Shown here: one piece after another, positions 33,842 through 45,379 of the stretch
How positions within the stretch are numbered: the stretch's first letter is position 1
How the letters are laid out: each line of letters begins with the position of its first letter
Source of the DNA: Periplaneta americana
Taxonomy: Eukaryota; Arthropoda; Insecta; Blattodea; Blattidae
Assembly (NCBI RefSeq): GCF_040183065.1
Contig: NC_091119.1
Span: 60,994,892-61,058,891 of the forward strand
Reading direction: 5' to 3'
Length of the DNA: 64,000 nucleotides
Notes under the pieces: generated by a model
Told to the model about the DNA's origin: nothing
What the model saw: the letters and a program-made list of their open reading frames with translations, nothing else
Databases searched by the model: none
Program-made: the position numbers and the translations under genes

Positions 33842-34036
33842 CTTCGTATGGCTTTATGAAGTGAAAAAGATTGCACTCTAGCTTCACCAGGTTCCTCCGG
33901 CACTCCTCCATGATGTTCTCCTCCCACTCGGCGTACTGGCTGCTGGGTTCAAACAAGTGGTCGCTGCTCGAGGTTGGTGTGGCAGCGTGTACCATCATGG
34001 GTTTTGGCCACTCCCGTGGAGTTGATTTATGTTGAC
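33842..34036 (-). CDS. Candidate internal exon of a host gene, GC-rich third positions
   Basis: The minus strand has an acceptor (TTTTAG) just before 34036 and a donor (GAAG|GTACAG) after 33842, enclosing 195 open bases. The peptide includes HKSTPREWPKPMMVHAATPT, SSSDHLFEPSSQYAEWEENI and MEECRRNLVKLE. Codons from about 33880 to 33990 mostly end in G or C, unlike every repeat around it. This is the best sign in the window of a conserved host exon. An earlier donor at CTG|GTGAAG would shorten it. I do not recognise the family. Confidence 0.4.
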
Positions 34037-34570
34037 CTAAAAGGCATTGTAATTCTGATTTGAAATCTTCATAATACACTGATTGATGACTATGAAGAGC
34101 ATAAATAGGTAGGCTACTGTCCAGCCGAATGGTTATGTGCATCCCGGTTTGCCCCCCTCGTTTCTCCTGACCCCTCTGCAAGAGCTAATTGCTAAGCTGT
34201 GAGGCTCTTCTCTGCAAATATTTGCATTACGGAATTGTAAATTTATGTAGTATTATACATTTGTTTAAAATAATTTAAAGAAAAGGGCCCTGTTAAGTAA
34301 GGGTCATGTGATTTCCCCCATTTTGAAGGCCGCGTCACATAACCACTCGGACGGACAGTAGCAAGACAGCATGTACGTCACCACAGTATTAACATTAAGT
34401 GAATCATAAAAGTAAAGTCTGTAAAGGAATCAGAAAAGATGAAACACTAAGTAACGGTTAGGCCTACTTCTAATATAGGTATAACCTCAAACAAAAATTA
34501 ATTCAGGGAACTGAAATAAAGGACTTTTATTAAACATGAAATTAATTTATTGATATTCTTTTATTTACAA

Positions 34571-34835
34571 ATGGCTCCTAAATGTTGTGTGCCCGTGTGT
34601 ACCAAAGTGCTATAAGTGAGTGTTATGTTACTGTTTCCAAATTTCCAATTGAAAAGGATAAGTTATGTGGCTAGAATCTATTCGTCTACCCCAAAATGTC
34701 TTCACGCCAAGAAGCATTCAGTTGTCTGTATTAAACACTTTGAAGTAAACGATTTTTACCTAGTAGGCCTACATGTTTCTAGAGACAGAAGGAAATGTGC
34801 AAGAATACCTTCGAAATACATGGATATTTAAAGAA
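34571..34835 (+). pseudogene. THAP-type zinc finger relic
   Basis: Starts MAPKCCVPVCTK, giving the first Cys pair of a C2CH THAP finger. After a stop and frame change it reads YVTVSKFPIEKDKLCG, the hydrophobic FP block of THAP, and in a third frame SVVCIKHFEVNDF, the C-x2-H pair with its usual DF. The order and spacing fit a THAP domain (about 80 residues) broken twice. THAP domains occur in P-element-type transposases and in host DNA-binding proteins; nothing downstream decides between them. Confidence 0.5.
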
Positions 34836-35463
34836 ACAAGGATATTTCCAGGTTTGACGGAATGATTAGATAATCTTATTATTCAACAAGAATGAACCCT
34901 GCTAATAGGTAGCAGAAATACGTTCACTGATTTGAGCAACAACAAATTAAGTAGTTGCAAATAGACAAAATTAATTCGTTTGGTGAACTGTGTGACATAG
35001 ATACTTTAAAGAAGATAGCAGGTCGATCATTAATGTCATGCAATGTTTGTGTACTTCTTGTTGATTAATTTTGAAGGCATTAAAATATACGACAATTTAT
35101 CTGTGTAATTGTGTGTAAGTAATCAAAATGATATTCACTGCATCACAGAGACGGTAAGTGCAAACATGAAATACTGCGGCTGCAGTATCTGTACTGTTGC
35201 GTTGAATGGGGGCAAGCTTGTCATTATGAATTAAGCAACCATAAGGCAAATTCCTGCATGACGCAATCTGCAGTAGATTCTGTAATGTAGACTGCGATTA
35301 CATAGTAAAAAAATGTTTCTTTAAAAGAAGAGAAGAGGAATAATGCAACAAAAAGTAGAACATTTCCTAAAAAAAAAGACCAGTAAACAATAGAAGACCA
35401 AAAAATGTAAATAAACGCAAAATAAAAGTAAGCTGTATTGGTTCGTGTTGAAATGAAACCAGT
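34836..35463. other. Unassigned AT-rich sequence
   Basis: No gene or repeat recognised. Confidence 0.3.
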
Positions 35464-35962
35464 TTATATTGTATCCTGCATTGTCTGTGATATCAATGAA
35501 AAAATATGATATTTCATCAACTTCCGAGCCCTATCATCACTCATCAACTCACCACTATTTTCCCATCTCACTTCTGATATTCCTATCACATCCACTCTGT
35601 TTCTTTTCATTGCTTCCTTCAAGTTTTCCAACTTACTTGGTAGAACTGGAGTCTTGACATAACACGTTGCAGTTGATCTTCTTGTCGATCTTGTTGTCCA
35701 TCTTCTTTTCTTCTCTCCGTTGGATTTCGTCATGACATGTCCTTCCCCAGTATCCCCCACCCGGACATCCGATTGGGGGGATAGTTTACGTCCGGAGTTT
35801 TTTACCAGGGAAAGACTCATCATGCCATTTTTTATCATATTTTTGTGGGATGTAGGAAAATGCGGAAGCTTCCCACTGCTTTCCGCACACCACTCTCTCT
35901 TTCGCATCTTAAAAGATCCCAGGGGGCCCCAGCGTGGAGGTGAGGAGAGTGGATTTGACTAA
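35464..35962 (-). pseudogene. RTE-type LINE, 5' end with start of endonuclease domain
   Basis: The 147-codon frame 35464-35907 holds NLKEAMKRNRVDVIGISEVR, then WENSGELMSDD. This is the first part of an apurinic-like (exonuclease-endonuclease-phosphatase) endonuclease, with the conserved SE-RW block. The upstream portion (KREWCAESSGKLPH...) probably corresponds to 5' UTR rather than protein. The copy breaks off after about 40 residues of the domain, so the remaining catalytic Asp/His residues are missing. It is probably the same family as the 3'-part copies A-D. Confidence 0.55.
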
Positions 35963-36116
35963 TTAGGCCCTCCGGACTTCACCGAAATTCACCGCAAGGG
36001 TTAAATATCAGTTCCATCAGGGTTTTTGACTTGATCAGAGACCGCGAAATCCCAATTAGCCTTTGCCCCCCGCCTTATTGAGTCTAAAGCATTATAAAGA
36101 TCATCAGTGTGAAAAA

Positions 36117-36376
36117 TCAACTAAGATCCGTCGGCCTGAGTAGCGTAGTCGATATTAGGGCAAGCCTTCTGTGCTCGAGGTTCTGGGTTCGATCCCGGTC
36201 CAGGTCGATGGCATTTAAGTGTGTTTAAATGCGGCAGGCTCATGTTAGTAGATTTATTGGCATGCAAAAGAACTCCTGCGGGAAAAAATTCAGGCACACT
36301 GGCGACGCTGATATAACTTTGGCAGTTGCGAACGTCGTTAAATAAATCATAATTTTAAATTTTTCAACTAAGATCC
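36117..36376 (+). mobile_element. tRNA-headed SINE, family 1 (copy 2), with 13-bp TSD
   Basis: Element 36130-36363 between direct repeats TCAACTAAGATCC (36117-36129 and 36364-36376). B-box GGTTCGATCCC and the same body and tail as 7341-7572. Confidence 0.9.
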
Positions 36377-36452
36377 TTGTCGAACATAACACCAAGAAAT
36401 TAGTCTTCAAGGATGATTTAAGATTGAAGTAATGTGACTGAAATACTAGTGA

Positions 36453-37900
36453 TGTAAAATTAACATTATTACTAAAAAATAACATGATGTTCTATCTGCA
36501 TTAATAATAAGATTGCTAGAACGACATCATTTTTAAATTCACAAATGCCATTAATTAATTTTCAGTTTGCGCAATACCTAGATGCGAAACAAGGACAAGA
36601 TGAATTCAGTTTCTATGAAGATTAAGCAAACTAACACTTCAATATTATTAATTCATGTAGTGATAAGAGAAGTTGTGAAACAAATGTTAAGTAAAAGTCG
36701 TGAACTGAATATAATTTATTTAAGCCCCATGAATCTTGGTTCCCTGAGTAAAAATCTGTCTAGCAGAGCTCACATTTGACGTGGACGAGAAATTGTGTGT
36801 GAAGATTATTTTATGTGCTGTGCACTTATCTTTGGATTGACACTAAAGACAGGTAGGCCTACACATTGCGAAACTTATAGGCCTGCAATAAGGGATCTCC
36901 AATTTTTTTTTTCGTATCTGTACATACTCATAGATCTATGGTTGATACTTTGTACGCAGTTTGTAACTGCTGGTATTGCCTAAGTCCCAAAAGATGTAAA
37001 ACTCTGTATGGAAGAACGTACTGTTTTATTGTCATTAAAATTTACATATTTCCACATATTGGATAATGCAAGTTATCAAAAAATCTCTACAAACTACTTT
37101 CAAGAATTAAGGAGAATTGCCCGTTCAAGATGTTATGAAAATGCAATAATTTAACATGAATATTTCTCAGAACAAAAGCCTTATATTTCTAGAGATAAAT
37201 AATCTTAAACCCTCAGTTTCCAGCTACTGCAATGTGGACCAGGAATACTGCTGGAGTAATAGATCGTGCTATTTCAATTATTTTTCCTAGACTACACTCC
37301 GTTTCTGGTATCTGTGGAGTAAGTCGACGCATTTGGATGGAGCCTATGACAACCAAGTGGGCGGAGCCTATCAATGCGGGAGTGTATTGCGGGCTGTGTT
37401 GGCTCACAGCCGCTAGGGGATAAGATGCACGTGACAGAAGGTGATAGGTAGGGGTGGCATTTTAGGCGCTCGTCTTCAATCAATGCTTTCCCTCAAAGCG
37501 GTCATTGGACTGGCTCCCTCCACTCGGTTCCTATACTCCACAGATTCCAGAAACGGAGTATAGTACAGAAGATGAAAGCCGCAAGGTCTTAACTTGTTGG
37601 CGAAATGTTTATTTCATCACCATTAATTCCGTTGAGTATTCCATTTCTTAGTCTGGTATCCTGATGTAACCTGATGTTCGACTGGGTTAGTTACAGCATC
37701 CCACTCCATGGGCTGCATGTCATTCTCGGCAGTGATGCCTTCCAAATGCATGGGCTCCTGTTGTTCCTACAAAATTTCGGAAATGTGGAATAATAAATGG
37801 TAAAATTTTAATCGACAGTGGAGAAGTTTCAAGAGCAATAAATTCAGTAATTTGGTTCACTTTAGAACAAAAATAAAGTGGGCTACCCTATGTAGATGTA
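36453..37900. repeat. Dispersed duplication, continuous copy
   Basis: Aligns in order with 43214-43760 (blocks AACATGATGTTCT, TTTTCAGTTTGC, TGTGCACTTATCTTTGGA, AAAGACAGGTA), then 45380-45535 (TATACATACTC-like, GTTTGTAACTG, AAGAACGTA), then 49120-49740 (AAGGAGAATT, AATATTTCTCA, GGACCAGGAATACTGCTGGA, TCCTACAAAATTTCGGAAAT). In the second copy the three pieces are pushed apart by later insertions. No protein is evident. The 37291-37566 stretch is absent from the second copy. Confidence 0.75.
37291..37566. mobile_element. Inverted-repeat insertion of about 275 bp inside the duplicated segment
   Basis: Left end CTACACTCCGTTTCTGGTAT, right end its complement with two differences (...CCAGAAACGGAGTATAG). 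Arms are about 28 bp. The related segment at 49340-49385 lacks it and gives an empty-site comparison. The exact TSD is unclear (TA is possible). Confidence 0.7.
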
Positions 37901-38399
37901 GATTGACGCAATTAAATTAAGCTAACAAATTAAAATTAAGGTGACATTTAACATTTAATTTTTTAAGGTGACATCTATTTATTTACCCTGACGAGTTACT
38001 TCCATGGTTTGAATTGTAAATTATTTAAAAATAGCTTGTAAGAGGGCCTCAGACTAGAAATGTTTAGCTTAACTGTAGTTACTGTTTATAAGTATGCATA
38101 ATTAAGGGTGTAATTATTTGACTTATTTGAACTGTTGTATCAGTGAAGCGAGGTGAGTCAGTGAAGTTATGGTTTTACAGTGCAGTGAATAGTTCCAATC
38201 AGTGATAATGTATAGCATCAATGAAATGTATTCTATAGTGTCAGTGAAATGTGTTATAGAGTGGCAGTGAAATGTGTCCTAAAGTGTCAGTGAAATGCGT
38301 CATAGTGCCACTACAGTGAGTGAGATGAGAGTAAAGTGAAAGACTATTGAAACTTATGTAGGGCCTATACATATGTAGGTTGTATTGTAAAATTAGGTA
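37901..38399. other. Unassigned sequence with short GTCAGTGAAATG repeats
   Basis: Between about 38215 and 38320 the words AGTGTCAGTGAAATGTGT or AGTGGCAGTGAAATGTGT recur about four times. No gene recognised. Confidence 0.5.
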
Positions 38400-38592
38400 T
38401 TTTATATTTTATTGTTAATTGTAATTATTGTGTTAAATTGTATTGTGTATATAATTGTATTGTGTATCGTATAATTGTATTGTGTATTGTATAATTGTAC
38501 AGTGTATTGCAATTTTAATGTGTATTGTTTATATTGTGTATACCACTCCCACCGGGTGCTTGCCCACTTGCAGTGTAAATAAATACATACAA
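38400..38592 (+). mobile_element. LINE 3' end with ATTGTATTGTGTAT repeats
   Basis: Repeated ATAATTGTATTGTGTAT units, then CCCACCGGGTGCTTGCCCAC, TTGCAGTGTAAATAAATACA. Third copy of the terminus seen in minus orientation at 11540 and 24061. Confidence 0.6.
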
Positions 38593-38839
38593 TTAAATTA
38601 GTATTATTTCTGAATGAGTGGATTCTATTAAGGAGATAGCATAACATTTATTTTAAGTACCAGGTCACAAAGGCTCTTGCCTCTTTACAATGAGAATAAC
38701 AGAAGAAGAAAACAAATGGTACAAATATATAACAAAAGCGAGAAATTAAGACAAGAACTCCATCAGAGACAGAGATTACCAACTTGAACAAAATAAATCA
38801 GGCATTAGACAAAATAAATAAAATAAAAATCAAGTACTA

Positions 38840-39640
38840 GGAAAGAGTTCTTTTATCAATGGATTGATATGAGATCTTGAGGAATGGAGAAAGACTGATC
38901 TCTTTAAGTTTAAGCTGATGGTCAAATCTTCATAAAGTTGTGTTTCTGATAAGGTAGTCCGCTCCTGTGATGGTTCAACAAACTGATCGTTGAATGCCAT
39001 CTAGTTTCTTCAGGTAACGTATGTGACTTTGTGCCCAAATTTCACAGTAATTTTATGTTCATTGGCGAACAGTTTTGAAAAATGGATATAGCGCCATAAA
39101 CCGTTGAAAATACTTATCCCTCACAGCTTGAATATGATGTCTGAAGGTGAGACGATAGTCTAATATGACCCCAAGATGTTTAGTTGACGTATTGAATGGA
39201 ATAGTCTGGTTCTGAATACTGAGGTTTGTTAAAACACAGGGGAAGCGTTTAGTGAAGACAACAAAATCTGATTTTTCACCGTTTATTTTTATTTTCCACT
39301 TAGAGGACCACTGAGTGAGATCATGTAAATTTCTCTGGATTCGTTGATAGACAGTATTAATATCTTTGTGTCCTGTATAAATGACAGTGCGATCAGCATA
39401 TAAACCAATTGATGTTCTTGAGGTCTTTGGAATATCTTGAATGTATAACGAATATAGAATCGGAGCTGTGAAGGAACCTTGAGACACTCCTGTTATGGGA
39501 TGAAAGAGCGAAGTTGTGTTGGTGCTTTAACACAGGAAGTACGATCTTGTAGATAATATTATGAAGTGTAGAAACTGTAGAGCAGCCGTGACCAAACCGG
39601 GTATCGTGATTACACCGTGTAATCAAAGACATTCATACTG
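38840..39640 (-). pseudogene. Jockey-type LINE reverse transcriptase, catalytic and C-terminal part
   Basis: The 142-codon frame 39059-39487 reads MSQGSFTAPILYSLYIQDIP (motif B), SIGLYADRTVIYTGH (catalytic YADD changed to YADR), LTQWSSKWKIKINGEKS and TKHLGVILDYRLTFRHHIQ. Downstream, in broken frames to about 38840, comes EIWAQSHIRYLKKLDGIQR. The changed aspartate and the frameshifts make it inactive. Its N-terminal half lies at 40990-42060; about 1.4 kb of other sequence separates them, including RTE copy B. Confidence 0.75.
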
Positions 39641-39893
39641 GTAAGGGGAATTTCCTGTACATTGCTCTCTGTCTCATTCACGTACTAAAGGTAAGCAGTA
39701 TCGGTACCATGTCGCTCTACAAACCCTCTGTCTCTAGCAGGAGCAGAAGGCTTCATACAGAATGGGAAGAGGAATTTATTCGCTGTTCTGTCGGAGAAAA
39801 TGTAATATGTTGCTTTGCTCAACGGTTCAATTATTAGTAGTAGTATATAGAAAGGACATTACAGGGCATTATGCCGAATACACAGGCATAACA

Positions 39894-39906
39894 GGCATTG
39901 TTGTTG

Positions 39907-39947
<41 letters not shown>

Positions 39948-39949
39948 TA
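39894..39949. repeat. (TTG)n(TTA)n compound microsatellite
   Basis: TTG units followed by about 14 TTA units. Confidence 0.9.
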
Positions 39950-40107
39950 TCAGCAAATTTTACCATAATTCTTAAATACGTGCCTGAATATTATATCGGC
40001 CTACATCTTCCCTTGAAGGATAAAATAATTACTACACTACGCTATATCTCCATTTCAATTTTTTAAATCTTTTGATGACTGTTATCAGTTATTAACTAGT
40101 TATTGAT

Positions 40108-40108
<1 letters not shown>

Positions 40109-40149
<41 letters not shown>

Positions 40150-40150
40150 T
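40109..40150. repeat. (AAT)n microsatellite
   Basis: About 13 AAT units. Confidence 0.9.
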
Positions 40151-40340
40151 AGAGAAACTGATTGAATATTACATGCTAGTGTAGTAATGAAACGAGCTAT
40201 TAAACTCCAAGAACTGAAATCAGCCATAAATCATCGTCATGAGCAGAAAGATGACATAAATAAAATGTAAGGAAGCCAGCTATCTAGTGGCGAACGAAAT
40301 AGCTCGTTCTCTTAAGCCTTCCAACGGAGGAGAGTTTTTT

Positions 40341-40739
40341 AAAAGTGTAATGATCAAGGTATTTGGAGCTAAGAGGGATGAAGTTACAGGAGAATGGCGA
40401 AAGTTACACAACGCAGAACTGCATGCATTGTATTCTTCACCTGACATAATTAAGAACATTAAATCTAGACATTTGAGATGGGCAGGGCATATGGCACGTA
40501 TGGCAAATCCAGAAATGCATATAGAGTGTTAGTTGGGAGACCAGAAGGAAAAAAACCTTTGTGGAGGCCGAGACGTAGTTGGGAGGATAATATTAAAATG
40601 GATTTAAGGGAGGTGGGATATGATGATAGAGGCTGGATTAATCTTGCGCAGGATAGGGACCGATGGTGGGTTTATGTACGGGCAGCAATGAACTTCTGGG
40701 TTCCTCAAAAATCATTTTTAAGTAAGTAGACTAAGTAAA
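40341..40739 (+). pseudogene. RTE-type LINE 3' end (copy B)
   Basis: Starts [20 protein letters not shown], continues LHALYSSPDIIKNIKSRHLR, WAGHMARM, then after a one-base shift near 40505 VLVGRPEGKKPLWRPRRSWE and DNIKMDLREVGYDDRGWIN. It ends in a short AAGTAAGT-like tail at 40718-40739. Only the last 130 codons are present, so it is a 5'-truncated insertion, lying inside the Jockey element on the opposite strand. Confidence 0.85.
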
Positions 40740-40989
40740 TTAATAATCAAGGTGGCTGAAATAATTTGTCCAATGAAAGTTGTTAATTAATTTTGAAGAA
40801 ACTGCGCTTTCTCGACTAAATATCCAGAAGAGAATTCAGGAAATTTCTGATTGTGTTCATTGAGGAAAAACAGCAAGAAAATTTGTATATATTTTTATTG
40901 GCTCTTCATGATAGTAGTGACATTACTGATACAGCAAAGCTTGCGATTTTTATAGCGGGTTGATGAAGAACTCAATGTTAGTGCGTGTA

Positions 40990-42060
40990 ATCACTGCCGT
41001 TCGAGTTTTGGTCACCGCTGCTGTAGAGGTCTTGAAAGTGTAGAGTTTCAAAATTACATCTTCATGCCAAACGGTATCAAATGCTTATTCAATGTCCAAA
41101 AAAGAAGCAACAGTGTGTTTTTTTTGTGAATGAAGCTGGACTGGATAAAGGAAGTGAGCCGAAAGAGAGCCTCCTTGGTAATGTGATGAGATTTGAACCC
41201 GAATTGTTCATGATGGATCTGATCAGGTGAATTTATTATTGGTTGAATTCGAGTGAGAAAGAGCCTTTCTAAGATTTTTCCTAAGAAGTTCAATAAGCTT
41301 ATTGGTCGATAACTATTTGCAAAAATTGAATGTTTTCGTGGTTTTAGGATTAAGACCATATTTGCAACTTTCCAAGCGGTGGGGCAGTAGGAGTGTGCAA
41401 GACATGCATTATAAATTTTTGTTAGGTGTGTGACGGCTATTCTAGGCAACTTTTTCAGTGCTAATGGAGTAATTTTATCAGGTCCTGGTGCTTTGTTGGC
41501 TGGACGATTTTTAATTGTAAGAAGTACCTCTTTCGGAGGGACAAAGGTTATTGATTCAAAAGAAGGCAATGCAAGAATGTTATTAAACTTTTAAGATGGT
41601 TTCTCTTGTAAAAACTGGATCCAATGGTTCAAGATGTGGCTGGAATCTCGCCTGTATTGATTCAGCTAAAATTTCAACTTTCTTCTGTCAATTTTATATC
41701 ATCTCTCCATTGAAGTCTTGGATATGAATGTTTTTGTTGGTGGAATTTTTGTGTAATAAACGTTTTGTAAGAGACCAGAAATCTTTACTATTTGAACTCG
41801 CATTATGAATTTTATCTTCAAATGATTGGTAATATATATTTGACGTCTTCTTTGAATAGCTCTTTGATATCTATAAAAGGCACTCTTTGCTTGAGTGTCC
41901 CCAAAGTGCTGCCACCTCTTTCGTGCTCTGGATTTAACTAGTAAAAATAATTTGAAATCAGTATCATCTTCAAAGTCCAGTGACTTTGAAATAAAGTGTG
42001 TGGTATCGTCAATGGTTGTACTGATGGTATCAGTGAATAACTGCACTGCCATATCGATAT
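40990..42060 (-). pseudogene. Jockey-type LINE, linker and N-terminal half of reverse transcriptase
   Basis: The frame at 41699-42052 reads HFISKSLDFEDDTDF, LVKSRARKRWQHFGDTQAK (the linker between endonuclease and RT). The frame at 41054-41569 reads IKNRPANKAPGPDKITPLAL, LILKPRKHSIFANSYRPISL, LLNFLGKILERLFLTRIQ and HEQFGFKSHHIT, the first RT motifs. Motif A follows in a shifted frame near 41060-41090 (FDTVWHED). The left part of the protein is at 38840-39640. The 5' end stops where RTE copy C begins. Confidence 0.75.
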
Positions 42061-42074
42061 AATTTACATTACAA

Positions 42075-43200
42075 ATGATAGGATTACCTAGATTTCAAAA
42101 AGGCATATGGCTCAGTTAAGAGAGGAATTTATATAACATTCTTATTGGATTTGGTATTCCCAAGAAACTAGTTCCATTAATTAAAATGTGTCTCAGTGAA
42201 ACTTACAGCAGAGTCTGTATAGGCCACTTTCTGTCTTATGATTTTCCAATTCACTGCAGGCTGAAGCAAGGAAATGCACTATCACCTTTACTTTTCAACT
42301 TCGCTCTAGAATATACCATTAGGAAAGTTCAGAATAACAGACAAGATTTGGAATTGAACGGTTTACATCAGCTGCTTATCTATGCAGATGACGTGAATAT
42401 GTTAGGAGAAAATCCACAAACGATTAGGGAAAACACGGGAATTTTACTTGATGCAAGTAAAGAGATGTTAGGAAATAAATCCCGAAAAGACAAAGTATAT
42501 GATTATGTCTCGTGACCAGAATATTGTACGAAATGAAAATGTAAAAATTGGAGATCTATCCTTCGAAGAGGTGGAAAAATTCAAATATCTTGGAGCAACA
42601 GTAACAAATATAAATGACACTCGGGAGGAAATTAAACGCTGAATAAATATGGGAAATGCCTGTTATTATTCTGTTGAGAAGCTTTTGTCATCTAGTCTGC
42701 TGTCAAAAAATCTTAAAGTTAGGATTTATAAAACAGTTATATTACTGGTTGTGCTATATGATTGTGAAACTTGGACTCTCACTTTGAGAGAGGAACAGAG
42801 ATTAAGGGTGTTTGAGAATAAGTTTCTTAGAAAAATATTTGGGACTAAGAGGGATGAAGTTACACAACGCAGAACTGCACGCTTTGTATTCTTCACCTGA
42901 CATAATTAGGAACATTAAATGTAGACGTTTGAGATGGGTAGTGCATGTAGCACATATGGACGAATCCAGAAATGCATATAGAGTGTTAGGTGGGAGGTCG
43001 GAGGGAAAAAGACCTTTGGGGAGGCTGAGACGTAGATGGGAGGATAATATTAAAATGGATTTGAGGGAGATGGGATATGATGAGACTGGATTAATCTTGC
43101 ACAGGTTAGGAACCAATGATGGGCTTATGTGAGGGCAGCAATGAACCTCCGGGTTCCTTTAAAGCCATTTGTAAGTAAGAAAGTAAGTAAGTAAGTTAGT
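42075..43200 (+). pseudogene. RTE-type LINE, from RT motif A to 3' end (copy C)
   Basis: Begins at [11 protein letters not shown] (motif A), then [20 protein letters not shown] (motif B), [17 protein letters not shown] (intact YADD), [69 protein letters not shown] and PLGRLRRRWEDNIKMDLREM. Several stops and shifts break it. At 42859 a 20-base deletion between two GTTACA words removes the GEWRK block. Ends in (AAGT)n at 43174-43200. Confidence 0.85.
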
Positions 43201-43213
43201 TATGTCAATGAAT

Positions 43214-43760
43214 ATGTAAAATTAACATTATTACTGGAAAATAAACATGATGTTCTGTCTACATTAGTAATAAGATTTATTAGAGCGAAACCATTTGCAA
43301 ATTCACATATACTATTAAGTAATTTTCAGTTTGCATAATACCTATATGCGAAACAGGAACAAGATGAATTTAAACTTCTATCAAGATTAACCACATTAAT
43401 ACTTCTATATTAGTAATTTATGCAGTGATAGAAGCCGTGAAACAATATAAAGAAAAATTCGTGAAATGAATATAATTTGTTAAAGTAATAATTATAGGGT
43501 TGATAGAATTCTGAAAAAAAAAAAAGTTTTTAACTTCAATTTTTTTACATTTATGCGGAGTAGAGGGCACACAGGTAGGCATGGAGTAATTACGATTTTT
43601 CTATGAAAGCCCCTTGAGTCTTGGTGTCCCTGAATGAAACTATGTCTAGCAGAGCTCATATTTGACGTAAACGAGAGATTGCGTCTGAAGATTCTTTTAT
43701 GTGTTGTGCACTTATCTTTGGACTGACACTAAAGACAGGTAAGCCTACACATTGCAAGTC
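43214..43760. repeat. Dispersed duplication, second copy, piece 1
   Basis: Matches 36453-36860 with an extra stretch of about 100 bases at 43490-43600. RTE copy C abuts it on the left and RTE copy D follows it. Confidence 0.75.
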
Positions 43761-43838
43761 TCATGATAGTCAGGACAACACACAACTGCCGCTCAGACAC
43801 TTTCTATGTGCTATGCTTTGCAGAGTTGTCCAGTATTA

Positions 43839-44965
43839 CTTACTTATTTACTGGCTTTTAAGGAACCCGCAGGTTCATTGCCGCCCTCATGTAAGCCCGT
43901 CATCGGTCCCTATCCTGTGCAAGATTAATCCAGTCTCATCATAACCCATCTCCCTCAAATCCATTTTAATATTATCCTCCCATCTACGTCACAGCCTCCC
44001 CAAACGTCTTTTTCCCTCCGACCTCCCACCTAACACTCTATATGCATTTCTGGCTTCGCCCATACGTGCTACATGCACTACCCATCTCAAACGTCTGCAT
44101 TTAATGTTCCTAATTATGTCAGGTGAAGAATACAAAGCGTGCAGTTCTGCGTTGTGTAACTTTTTTCATTCTCCTGTAACTTCATCCCTCTTAGTCCCAA
44201 ATATTTTCCTAAGAAACTTATTCTCAAACACCCTTAATCTCTGTTCCTCTCTCAAAGTGAGAGTCCAAGTTTCACAATCATATAGCACAACTGGTAATAT
44301 AACTGTTTTATAAATCCTAACTTTAAGATTTTTTGACAGCAGACTAGATGACGAAAGCTTCCCAACCGAATAATAACAGGCATTTTCCATATTTATACTG
44401 CGTTTAATTTCCTCCCGAGTGTCATTTATATTTGTTACTGCTGCTCCAAGATATTTGAATTTTTCCACCTCTTCGAAGGATAGATCTCCAATTTTTATAT
44501 TTCCATTTCGTACAATTTTCTGGTCACGAGTCATAATCATATACTTTGTCTTTTCGGAATTTACTTCCAAACCTATCTCTTTACTTGCTTCAGGTAAAAT
44601 TCCCGTGTTTTCCCTAATCGTTTGTGGATTTTCTCCTAATATATTCACGTCATCTTCATAGACAAGCAGCTGATGTAACCCGTTCAATTCTAAACCCTCT
44701 CTGTTATCCTGGACTTTCCCAATGGCATACTCTAGAGTTCTAGACTCTCTAGAGTAAAGTTAAAAAATAAAGGTGAGAGTCCATCTCCTTGCTTTAGCCC
44801 ACAGTAAATTGGAAACGCATCTGACAGAAATTGACCTATACGGACTCTGCTGTACATTTCACTGATACACATTTTAATTAATCGAACTAGTTCTTGGGAA
44901 TACCAAATTCAATAAGAATATCATATAAAACTTCTCTCTTAACCTGTTGTCCGGTATTAGTATTA
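43839..44965 (-). pseudogene. RTE-type LINE, from motif A to 3' end (copy D)
   Basis: A minus-strand counterpart of copy C. It starts just after motif A near 44960, and the 173-codon frame 44166-44687 reads [20 protein letters not shown] (YEDD instead of YADD), [57 protein letters not shown]. It continues in other frames to the 3' tail near 43839. Copies C and D share the uncommon VVLYDCETW and [13 protein letters not shown] variants and are truncated at nearly the same 5' point, so they may be an inverted duplicate pair rather than two insertions. Confidence 0.85.
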
Positions 44966-45379
44966 ATTATTCATATTGTAAATTTGTGTACATTATCCTG
45001 TGTAACATGAATACTGGAATGATCTTACTCTCGACTTCCTATATTTGTTGCGCAAAACAGAAAAAACTATTTAAAATTACAGCACTTTTCATTTCCAAGA
45101 TATCCATTGAAGTTGCATGAAAATGCTAAGCAGACTGAACAGACGCTACAAAGAGCGAACAGCCTGTCCCAACAAACTCATAATAAAAAAAAGAAACCCT
45201 ACGCATTCTCATACTTACTCAGTACTTATTCCTCTTGAAATTCTTTCATGGAGCGAGTCTTGATGGGAGTCCACCTGTATGTAAGTAACAGTTTCGCACG
45301 ATTTTACACAAGTAGCATATATATAGGGGCTCATGCTTACTTCACATGCGCAGTGTGTTGTAAGCGAATCTTATACAAT
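44966..45379. other. Unassigned sequence
   Basis: No gene or known repeat recognised between RTE copy D and the second piece of the duplication. Confidence 0.3.
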
